From Saccoglossus kowalevskii (Eukaryota > Hemichordata > Enteropneusta > Harrimaniidae): a stretch of DNA of 22,657 bases. The notes under the pieces were generated by a model. It saw nothing but the letters and a program-made list of their open reading frames with translations, searched no databases and had not been told where the DNA came from. The position numbers and the translations under genes are program-made. Shown piece by piece: positions 11,556 to 20,337 of this stretch. The stretch covers positions 77,208-99,864 of the forward strand of contig NW_003150760.1 in NCBI RefSeq assembly GCF_000003605.2, given 5' to 3'. The first letter of the stretch is position 1. Each line of letters begins with the position of its first letter.

Positions 11556-12194
11556 TTCTACGTAAGCAATCGCACTGTAAAAATGCTTCGCACAGGAAAC
11601 CCGTGTAAAATGAAAAACTTTAAACAGAGATGGGTCCTAAAATTTTAATGAAACAATCATCTTTTATCTTTAAATTTGCCAGAATCATGGTTGATTATCT
11701 AAGCATGTCCATTATCCGGCTTACATAAGTTGCCATAGTAACAGAGGAATACCACATGTAATCACGTGTCTCATATAAGTGTAAGAGACAAGTTGCGAAG
11801 CAGAAAATTATTTTCCAGCTACCGTATTACATTTACTAAATGTACGTTGAACAGTTTATGTCACTTGAACACTAAATTGTAGTAGGAAATGATGAGACAA
11901 ATTTGTAGAAAATAAAATTATAGCAACAGCCGTGCAGTCGTTATATGGTGTTATAATTTAGCGATATAACAGATCTATATATAACCCAAACCCATATTTG
12001 CATGCAACATTATTTTATATAAATTCATAAATTCTACTACTGTGAATATATATTTGCATCGCTTCAAGTTCAATAAAGCACAAAATACTACACCACCAAT
12101 AAAAAATATGAATTTTAATTAAAACAATCCAAATTTTATTTGCACCACTTGTAAATCATCTTTAAAACACTGTACCTCTCAAAATTACTACACA
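11556..12194. other. Gene-free AT-rich stretch
   Basis: Nothing identified; short frames only. Confidence 0.55.
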
Positions 12195-12297
12195 ACAATT
12201 ATCCCAAAGTACCGTTTTCTGCGAGTTTTTGGATTTTGTTTTTCACCGCGATGGTTGCCAGGCGGTGAAAATGCCCGGATGTCCGCCCCCGAGGATA
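12195..12297 (+). mobile_element. MITE-like element, family CCTCGGGGGCGGA, copy 3 (5'-truncated)
   Basis: Matches only the right third of copies 1 and 2: CAACAATTATCCCAAAGTAC, CACCGCGATGGTTGCC, GGTGAAAATGCCCGGATG, ending TCCGCCCCCGAGGATA (12282-12297), an exact complement of copy 1's left end. It shows what the intact terminus looks like. The left part is missing. Confidence 0.65.
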
Positions 12298-12906
12298 GAA
12301 TGAAAAAAAACCTATACAATCTATATTTATTAGTTGTCTGAGAAGAAAAAAAACAAAAACGCAACAGATCATCATAAACAGAAGGTCCGGCAACCATAGT
12401 TTCATTTACCATAACGACCATTTCAAATTCAAGCAAAGCAGATATATATATACAGGATATACAGGAGTATTTTCTAGATGCTGACTAGAGTATGATCACT
12501 GAGTTGATATCCGGCTTTCATTCTTTGGTCTTAACATCCCGGTAAGAGGCGCTCTTTCAAAACGCTATATTTACACCAGGGATTTGGTTTCTTAGATTGC
12601 CTGACAAGGTCTCAACATTGAAATGATGCTCATAAACGTTTTTGAATTTTTAGATGTGTACCCTGGGATTCAATGATGCTAATATTGTTGGGTACCATGT
12701 TACTTACACGTCATGCACAATGCACAAAAACTGTTCGACGTGAAGTTTGATTGTGGGAGAGAGGAATTCATGTATCAGGTGCGTAGGGAAAGGGGAGGCA
12801 GAACATTAAAAGGGGTTGCAAATTCACTAAATGGGAGGATAAGTTCTGAAATGAGTGAGGGAGGATACAAGCATATTTCAAGGTGACCTAATTTATTTGG
12901 ACGACT
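12298..12906. other. Gene-free stretch
   Basis: Short overlapping frames only; a TA-dinucleotide run near 12440. Nothing else identified. Confidence 0.5.
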
Positions 12907-13190
12907 TTAAAGGGCAATGGTTGTCGCGCTGCGCATGTGCGACATTTGTGTTTTAAACATTGATTTTCCCAACAATCCAATGCGCTCTTCTAATAGAAAT
13001 CACAAGTACGAGTTTTGACCTGGGTGCGACTCACACTAATAACCGCCGATGACTCCTGCGATACCTCTCAATAACCAAACTACTTAAAGCTTGGTAACCT
13101 CACAGATTGTACTCGTTGGCCTGCCCAAAGTCAAGGTCGCCATCTTTGTTTATATGAGACCCATATCTATCGCATGGGGAAACCATATTT
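12907..13190. mobile_element. Interspersed repeat with AAGATGGCGAC core, copy 1
   Basis: Left end TTTAAAGGGCAATGGTTGTC then GCGCTGCGCATGTGCGACA matches, on the opposite strand, the end of the copy at 17128-17205 (TTCAAAGGGAAGTGATTGTT then GCGCCACGCATGCGCAAGA). The segment TCGCCATCTTTGTT...TATGAGAC at 13138-13160 matches 17134-17156. Probably a small inverted-repeat element whose right end is diverged. The boundary at 13190 is approximate. Confidence 0.45.
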
Positions 13191-13700
13191 TCCAACGTGA
13201 CGCCATATTAGGATCATCGCCCATGCACGTAAAAATTACCCCGTTTCGTTGAACTGGAAGGTCACTATACTTGACAGTAACATTATCGGAAATACGCGTG
13301 TGCAGTCGTAAATTCGCCGAAATAGGAAGACTTAGCTGTTGGGCAGGACTTTGGACCCGTGATAACACGTGACATGAACGGAATTTACAGCATATGCTAT
13401 AAAATCGTTATTCCCAACCAATCACTAAACCTTTGTCACTGTAATCAACACAAAATGATAGCCGAGTTCTGATAACCCCGGAATGTGGCGCAAACTAATG
13501 TCATTACAGCTTTAATGTGTCAATGTGTCACGTGTTGTTCAGTCTGGGTCCCATGCGTCATCACATGTAAAATATTAGTTTCTACGAATTTCGATCATGA
13601 GTACGACGCGTGTTTGTCAAGTTCATGACTAATATATTTTCTCAGTATCTGATTAATATACCTATACGATATTCATTATTCATAATAAAAGTATGTTGTT
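13191..13700. other. Gene-free stretch
   Basis: A 72-codon minus-strand frame (13150-13368) runs into the repeat and is not supported. Several CACGTG sites (for example 13366-13371). Nothing else identified. Confidence 0.45.
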
Positions 13701-14265
13701 TCAATCGGTGAGGGTTGTCACGTGCCTGGGTGGTTTGAACCAAATCACGACTTTGACTGTGGCACATCGCTGTGATCGATTATTGAATTTTTTTTTAGAA
13801 ATGGTTGGAAAGCTGAGTTGCCTGCACGTTTGGGAATTTCACACGCCCTGTGTTCAGCCCGATGAATTTGAACCAGGTCACTAATCTTGGCAGATTCTGT
13901 AACAATCTTGGTATAACCACCACCGGCGTTATCGTTATACCCATAAAATACCAAACACCCGGTTTTTATGATGTTAAAAAAGACATCCAGACTTTTATTT
14001 CATATTGTTTCTGAGCGCTCCCAGACATTACATAAATCACTTTTACCAGGTGACGATGTCATCGTTCATAATATCCGAGGATGAGGCACACAGACACAGA
14101 GACGATGTCTTGCCGACAAAGTCGACTCGGTCGTATAATATCTCATCCGGTAAATACACTTGGTTACAAGTACTTCGCTGCATAGTTCGCACAGCAGAGT
14201 TCGCCATACATGTATGTGTACGCCATACTCTGTGGCTTCGACACTTATCACTGGCGTGGTGTTTG
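13701..14265 (-). pseudogene. 5'-truncated, frameshifted relative of the methyltransferase-like gene
   Basis: Hand translation of the minus strand shows colinear similarity to residues ~262-442 of the intact protein, spread over several frames. Matches include TTPVI (intact TLPVI), MQRSTCNQVY (FQRRTGNHVY), YDRVDF (YDCIDF), SSDIMNDDIVT (SSDIANADVVT), VFYGYNDNAGGGYT (VFYMDNSGGPYT), RAEHRACEIP (RAEHVPCEVP) and CATVKVVIWFKP (RATVSVVILLKP). Net length differences break the frame near 14210-14245 (about -4, destroying the acidic VLDNCTEW strand), 14047 (-1), 13995-14010 (about -4) and in an A9 run at 13786-13794 (-1). Similarity stops near 14265, just before a 14-G tract, so motif I, the insert and the N-terminus are absent. 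There is no poly(A) tail after the stop at 13701, so a partial segmental duplication is more likely than a retrocopy. It has the same orientation as the intact gene. Confidence 0.8.
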
Positions 14266-14285
14266 CTTTAGTCGGATAACCACGT

Positions 14286-14299
14286 GGGGGGGGGGGGGG
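14286..14299 (+). repeat. Poly-G tract, 14 G
   Basis: Run of 14 G about 20 bp beyond the point where similarity of the pseudogene to the intact gene ends. Confidence 0.9.
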
Positions 14300-14420
14300 A
14301 AACGTGTATGGTATGTAATTAGTGATACTGTGTGGATATAAATAGATCTGAATGTATGGTGTTAGCGCTAGAGCATTGTTTGCCGATCTGACCCAAAATA
14401 ACGAACGGCAAATATGTGTG

Positions 14421-14524
14421 TACTGTGAAGGGATTAATTATTCACTGGGTTTTAATTTTGCCCATTTCGCTGACTGGAAAATGCGCGAAATTTAAACCCA
14501 GTGAAAATTAGTCATTTTACAGTA
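14421..14524. mobile_element. MITE, TACTGT...ACAGTA family, copy A (104 bp)
   Basis: Ends TACTGT and ACAGTA, with near-palindromic arms: TTCACTGGGTTTTAATTT on the left and GAAATTTAAACCCAGTGAA on the right. The short centre CGCTGACTGGAAAATGCGC also occurs, inverted, in copy B. TA at both outer ends fits TA-targeted insertion. It codes for nothing. Confidence 0.75.
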
Positions 14525-15188
14525 TTTTTAGTGTCTTTGGCCTGACGCAGTCAGAGAGCTACCATATTTGTCAAACACCCCGGGTAATGTCAGTTTGCTT
14601 CTTTGTCTTCATTTAATATGTAGGTTGCATTTACTTGTCAATGGAGTATCGAACGAATACGAAGATGGCGACTTTCATTTTATTACGGAAACGGCGTCTC
14701 CCTGGACGGAAATGATGACCGAGGATACGGAAATGGCGTGATATCAGTTGAAAGCATCATATTGTAGTTGAAAACTATACTATTTGTATATTTACATACA
14801 TTAGCTTTGATGTAACTCCTTGCAACATGCCTTATTAGAATCATTTGTCTGTACTTTTATATGCCAACCTGTTATTACAATTGGAAATTAACCACACAAA
14901 TATATGGAACAACATAACATATATTTTATGCTATTGAAATATATTATAAACTAAATATAGTCTGTGTTTTATTTTATCTATGTATGATGTTCTTATTATA
15001 AATCAACTCCGTTTTTATACTAAATAGAATGTTCTCCATATCCTTTCATGAAGCGTTATTTGTATACATCATGCATTGTCCATGTTTGATTTATGATAAG
15101 AAAATGCGAACTTTTCACCTAAAACAATACACTATAATCTATGTCTATACTAGCACGAGTGTGCTTACTTTATTTTTTTTTGTCCCAG
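14525..15188. other. Gene-free stretch
   Basis: Contains ACGAAGATGGCGACTTTC at 14659-14676, a fragment of the AAGATGGCGAC repeat family. AT-rich otherwise. Confidence 0.5.
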
Positions 15189-15412
15189 AAGTATGCCGGT
15201 CAGGTCACGTCACTATAAACATGACCACTTCATACGTAGACAAATACTTGACCTCCGGTCGCGATATTTATAATCGTTGTCATACTTCGGAAGTGGTGAA
15301 TAATTATCATCATGATAATACTGTTTCAAATACAAATGTTGAAACTTGTGCTAAATACGTAATCCTAAACTACATCAACAGTAACATCATCATCCCCTAT
15401 ATTACTGTATGA
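15189..15412 (+). CDS. Possible terminal exon, unknown product
   Basis: A textbook 3' splice site (a T-rich tract from about 15170 ending in GTCCCAG at 15188) precedes 74 open codons ending in TGA. Read in phase (one base supplied by an upstream exon), the peptide has three Cys, an NMT glycosylation sequon and many Asn/Thr, and would suit an extracellular domain. I recognise no family. An ATG lies upstream at 15029, so a longer intronless frame of 127 codons also exists. Against it: no partner exon is evident, and AT-rich DNA gives such frames by chance. Confidence 0.25.
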
Positions 15413-17127
15413 TTTGAAAGTATTTTCAGTGGCCAGACTATTATATTAGATAAAAACCGCTTTTCAAGCTGCCCGATATTCATAAGCGTGAACTATATAT
15501 AGCAAAAAAGAAAGACCAGTCAAATCGACAACGGTCATATGACTATAACCCTGGTTAATCTGGCTAGATCTTGCTCGAACATCTATATAGACTTATAATT
15601 ATTTCGACCACGGTCACGTAACTTAATTACACCCAATATATTGTGACCATCGCTAAATCCTGATGTGCATGAATATAAAATAGAATCTCATTCCATAATT
15701 ACGTCTTATTTGAAATAATGAAATGGTTTAGGTGTGTATACGTTCGAAATATACCGATAAGATCCAACATAGACTTTATATAAATTGTCAGTTATTATTG
15801 CTCGATTGAAAAAAGAATACGCAGAAGACTGAAATATTTCACGTTCGGTTAAAACATTGCCTATCTACGAGCCAGTGTCATTGTGAGCGTTATTCAATGG
15901 CCGCCATGTTTACGCCTCTTGTAAGATTTGGTGAACTCTAGATCATACAACTTACGCGGACGTAATTGTTTTCTATGGAGAATTTCAGAGACGACGTACA
16001 TAAAAGACAACCTGCCCATAATGGCACCCCTTTTGGCACTCCCAGAGTGTAATTTTTTTGAGAAATTGTTGTCATTCGATAGTAGCTCGTAAATATTCAA
16101 CCTCACATTTCAAGTAGCTTCAGTGGTCTTTGCACGCAGGTTTGACTGCGTACGTCAGTGTTAACCGTAGTGGACGTCATCACCCATAAAAGCTGAAAGT
16201 CCAACAAATAAAACAGATGGTACGTGTAATATTGGTATTCGCTCTAGATCTGTCACCTCCGTTATTTCAAATCCGTTTTCTTTTTGTTCACTCACAAATC
16301 GTAGATTTGGTTCAGAATATGTATTCTGGTACATATTCCATAACACAAATCGAAAATGTTGTCCCTTTTAACATATCTTTTTCCAAAACGAGGGAATTAC
16401 ATTCGTGCCTATGTGATCAATTGGTGAACATAATTAAAGTTTGGTGTCTTCTATAATAATGCAGTTATATTCATGCTGATTTGTAAAATCATTCATGTGT
16501 TTATGTCGGCTCACACAGACTGACGCACTAACTCTTGTCAATACTCTCGATACGTTTTTATCATTTTTTTTGGTGATCCAAATAATCAGTTCGAGGAATG
16601 CAACTTTAACACTGTTATTTGTGATAACATGGCGTTCTTCATGAATAGCATGTATTGGCTTCCCGTTAGTTAGCACCGGTTTGTCATACATGTATTTTCG
16701 GACGTCACCGTGTCTCAGCGTATGTAGACTTACTCGTCCGTCTCTAACGTGGATTATTCGCATACACCGTGCATGAATATTATCAGAGGTACATTACTTG
16801 GGGTTTGCAACTACGGTGACATTATACCAAGATCCCGTTTCAATCTCGCTCTCGCATAAGCGTTCCAACTCAGAAAAATGCGAATGCGCATGCCCGAGGT
16901 AACTAGGATACTGAGATGTCCAGGTGGATCAAAATAGCTGCTCACGGGTGACGGATTACGATAACTATATTTTCTGTACATTTTCATTTTCAGCCGATTT
17001 TGAAAACTTCCTTTATAAGTCATACATGAAACTCTGGGGTTTTAGATGGCACAGTTTCAAAAAAATGGCAAAAAAAAAAATGAATCACGACGTGCAATAA
17101 TTAACAACTCTTTTTTTTATTAACACT
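15413..17127. other. Stretch without supported genes
   Basis: Holds several 60-110-codon frames on the minus strand (15894-16106, 16161-16346, 16434-16763) without homology or splice support that I can confirm, and a YY1-like GCCGCCATGTT at 15901-15911. Nothing else identified. Confidence 0.45.
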
Positions 17128-17205
17128 CAAAGTCGCCATCTTTGTTCGTATGGGACACTAATCTTGCGCATGCGTGGCGCAACAATCACTTCCCTTTGAA
17201 TACCG
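17128..17205 (-). mobile_element. Interspersed repeat with AAGATGGCGAC core, copy 2 (end fragment)
   Basis: On the minus strand it begins TTCAAAGGGAAGTGATTGTT and reaches AAAGATGGCGACTTTGAG about 60 bases later. It pairs with both parts of copy 1 (12907-12945 and 13138-13180). A further piece of the core lies at 14659-14676. Confidence 0.5.
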
Positions 17206-17847
17206 ACTTTGTATACTTTACGTCGGCAATAACGGTATTAAATGTCTTTCAATATTTCTGCTTTTTCAGATGTGGAATATATTACTGATGTTATTGAAGA
17301 AAAACCATAGATGAAGTAGGAATGCCTTGATTGGAATAGCTTGATTGGACGACAAAGAATTTACCTGGGCTGAGATTTGTCTCCAAATACTATGGTACCG
17401 AAGATTTTACGATTCCCGAGAATTAGGATGACGTCAGATGCGATTCTGCTGTGGTATGAACTTGAATGTCTTAGGCCGAGGTGATTTCAGCACTCTGTAT
17501 GAACTTGAGGATAAACTTTGGTGAACTTGGTTAGACGGGTCAACAAACTCGTTTATGCATTTCTGTTAGTTTGCATAACATTCCTGTCGCCTTGAGGGTA
17601 TTCTGTTGTATAACAAATGATGTATGACACCTGATGTGGTAGTTTCTCGCAATTCTTTGGTTTCGACCAATTAGGAATGAGCAGGGTAAACACAGTGATG
17701 TCATCTTGATTTACATATGTTTCCCTATAAATTAAACAATAAATCGTGCCCACGACGGTACATAATGGTACAAAGTATCCGTTTATCTATATGAAAATTG
17801 ACACCTGGCGAGTCGTCTTTGGTTTGATTTAATTGTGAGACGAGGTG
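17206..17847. other. Gene-free stretch
   Basis: Holds one TGACGTCA (17429-17436). Short frames only; nothing else identified. Confidence 0.45.
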
Positions 17848-18013
17848 TTAAAGCGGCGGTGTCGTCACCTACGCATGCGTCAGGTCGCTATAAGCTTGTC
17901 ATTGTTTACAAACAAGCGTCTACCCATGAGCCTTTGCGTTCTTAGCGTGTGTTGTTATCATCGCTTGGGACTCAATTCTCGCGCGTGCGCAGGTGACGAC
18001 CCTTCCGCTTTAA
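17848..18013. mobile_element. MITE with TTAA ends, piggyBac-like (166 bp)
   Basis: Left end TTAAAGCGGCGGTGTCGTCA followed by CCTACGCATGCGT; the right end, read on the minus strand, is TTAAAGCGGAAGGGTCGTCA followed by CCTGCGCACGCGC. The arms match over about 30 bp with a few mismatches. TTAA at each outer end is the target-site duplication known for piggyBac transposons; with no transposase inside, it would be a non-autonomous derivative. A 104-codon frame (17845-18159) runs through it and is not supported as a gene. Confidence 0.65.
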
Positions 18014-18199
18014 TTCCATCTAATTTTGTGAGGTACATTTCTACCCAAGTTTCAGGACCTATGCCAGCTGCTGTAGAGAAGCGTGATTACACAAGCTCCA
18101 CCATGATTATGCTCAAGATAACTAACAGGACACTGAGTAGTAAACATAGGCGACAATAACCACTTGTTTCAGTCCTAAAAATAGAACCATTCTGCGAAA

Positions 18200-18411
18200 T
18201 ACTGTAAAATGACTAATATTCACTGGGTTTAAATTTCACTGATTTATCATTTCAGGCATATTCAGTGGGTTTTAAATTCACGGTTTCATCATTTAGATAA
18301 TGTGTTCTATGCTAAATTTTACATATTCACTGTGTTTTAATTTAGCGCATTTTTCCAGTCAGCGAAATAAGCTAAATTAAAACCCAGTGAATAATTACCC
18401 CCTTTACAGTA
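18200..18411. mobile_element. MITE, TACTGT...ACAGTA family, copy B (212 bp)
   Basis: Starts TACTGTAAAATGACTAATAT and ends CCTTTACAGTA. The right part (18326-18411) is the inverted equivalent of nearly all of copy A, including GCGCATTTTTCCAGTCAGCG. The left part carries extra direct copies of the arm motif TTCACTGGGTTT (starts at 18219, 18261 and 18326) and one inverted copy near 18378-18391, so it looks like copy A plus internal duplication. Confidence 0.75.
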
Positions 18412-19632
18412 GCCAGCTGCTTGTTATCGATCAATCGAAATACTTCAACTGAAGCCCACCAGATTTGTGTTGAGAGCTACAATCATATAGTGAATCTAAT
18501 CGTAGTGGATCACAGTATTACGTTGCCATTGATTTATTTGAAGATTGGAAATACGGGTAAACATTTACCATTGTTTACTTCAATATTAAGTGAGATTTAT
18601 TATTATTAAAAAGGACATTGGTCCCAAAAGTAAATACACAGAAAATGAGCGCTGTACAAATGGTAGCTTAGCGGCTTCCCCCGAAATATTATCGTGATGA
18701 CATGGTAGACAAACGCAGCAACACGCTGCAAAATCACATCATTGAGTGATGTGAGTAAATCGAGTAATTTGGTTTCAGATGGAGGAGTGAAGAAAAAATG
18801 AAGCATAAATATAGCTCATATACTCTGAAAAATATACAAACCAGCGTAAAGTGATACTCATTTTCCGGTGTGTGGATGTCCGTCGCAGAGCTCACCAGTA
18901 ATGCTGTGTCTTTTAAGATTACCACTGCCTGTCTCAAAACGTAAACAATGAGAGGAACAGCGTAGACGGGCTAATGCCTGGCATGAACATAACCATTAAT
19001 GGTAAAAAATATCTAATTCTAATTTATTTTTAAATTACTTTTACGATATATATCCAGTTTATCCATAATGCTTAATCTCCTAATAAAATTATGTACAATT
19101 TTATCAATATCTCCCTCTCCTTGAGCAAACCATACCTTGTTCATATTACAAAAAAAATTCATTTTAATTTCAGGCGGTTCCAGGCTCTTTAATTTGAACT
19201 AATACGTCACAACACTTTTTAGAGTACCTCGAATTTGACATACATATTAATTTCGCCCAAAATTTGAATGTAAGCAAGATACTGAACTTTCTAGATGCTC
19301 ATTATATATACAAATAACGCAACAAAATGAAAATATATACAGTAAAATATTTTCTTTACCTTTCTGTCTTTGTATTACTATAATATTTGTAGTTTTATTA
19401 CGCTATTGATACGTGTTTGTCTCTAATATTTTGTCATCTTTCCATTAAAATTACGTAAAACTCCACCGTTTTTTCAATCATTCGTCAATTTGGTCAAGGG
19501 GTACCATCATTGAAAATGCAACACAGACTAATTTGTGGCTTGCCATATATTAAAGAAATAGAAAAAAACGACAACAATATATTTTTGTGACAAGATATTA
19601 GACAAGAGCTTAGTCTACCCTAAATGTCACCC
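18412..19632. other. Gene-free AT-rich stretch
   Basis: Overlapping 60-70-codon frames only (for example 18606-18937 minus). Donor-like CTG|GTGAGC and acceptor-like strings occur but no coherent exon. Nothing else identified. Confidence 0.45.
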
Positions 19633-19680
19633 AAACAGCTTGGCAAACAGCTTGGCAAACAGCTTGGCAAACAGCTTGGC
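19633..19680 (+). repeat. 12-bp tandem repeat, four exact copies
   Basis: AAACAGCTTGGC repeated exactly four times (19633, 19645, 19657, 19669), with no divergence between units, which suggests recent expansion. Confidence 0.95.
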
Positions 19681-20337
19681 TGCGTGACAGCAGCTTCAAA
19701 TGACATTACATATTAAAACACTGTTTCATCAGTTAGTATCGTCTATCTTTATTTACTGGATTTTTAAGTTCCCCCATTTTCCTTAAATAAAGAAATCCGC
19801 TAAATTTAAAATTAAAGTTACAGGAAATCAGGAAAAACCCTAAACTCATTGAATATGATAAGACAGTCAAAGTAATCCAAAAAGTGAAAATTAACTGTCT
19901 ACTATAATCACATGTACAGAATGGACGCGTAGCTCATGATATATTTAAGCCATATAGTATACATATTATACTAGTATATAAAATCAACTGAAAATACCAT
20001 TACCAGGTAAATACACTTGTTCATATGATGATTCATGTGCTTCGGAGAAAAAGTCACTCATAAAAATGACGTCAGTGCACTCAAAAATGACGTCAGTACC
20101 AGTAATATAATTATTATTACAAAAGCATGTTAGTTATAGTTTTCGAAAATCAGAGAATAATTTTACTCATATTTTGTTAGAAAGTGTTTGACCTACAGAG
20201 ACATACCCCGGGATGGGCAGAACACCGACTAAAGTGGAACATTCGATAAACTCATTAACTAAGGATGAAATAAAAACGAACTGAACTTGACGAAAATCAA
20301 TGACACTGAAACGTCAGCAAAGACTAGAACACAATTT
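19681..20337. other. 3' flank of the methyltransferase-like gene
   Basis: Probable 3' untranslated and downstream region on the minus strand. Contains twin CREs (20067-20095), a variant polyadenylation signal (20162-20167) and a canonical AATAAA on minus at 19749-19754, about 585 nt past the stop. Confidence 0.4.
20067..20095. promoter_or_regulatory. Two perfect CRE palindromes 21 bp apart
   Basis: TGACGTCA at 20067-20074 and 20088-20095, each preceded by AAAAA and followed by GT, so they also form a direct repeat of about 14 bp. The 21-bp period puts both on the same face of the helix. They match the CREB/ATF consensus; binding is inferred. Confidence 0.4.

Noticed and set aside
13701..14265. 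Processed retrocopy of the methyltransferase-like gene
   Set aside because: No poly(A) tail follows the stop, and the intact gene is itself intronless in the coding part, so intron loss cannot be used as evidence.
16161..16346. 61-codon minus-strand frame
   Set aside because: Starts at GTG, with no homology I can name and no clear splice sites; too short to support.
16434..16763. 109-codon minus-strand frame starting with ATG
   Set aside because: Composition looks somewhat protein-like and a GTAAGT donor-like site lies within it, but I recognise no domain and cannot find consistent exon borders.
17845..18159. 104-codon plus-strand frame
   Set aside because: More than half of it lies inside the TTAA-bounded MITE.
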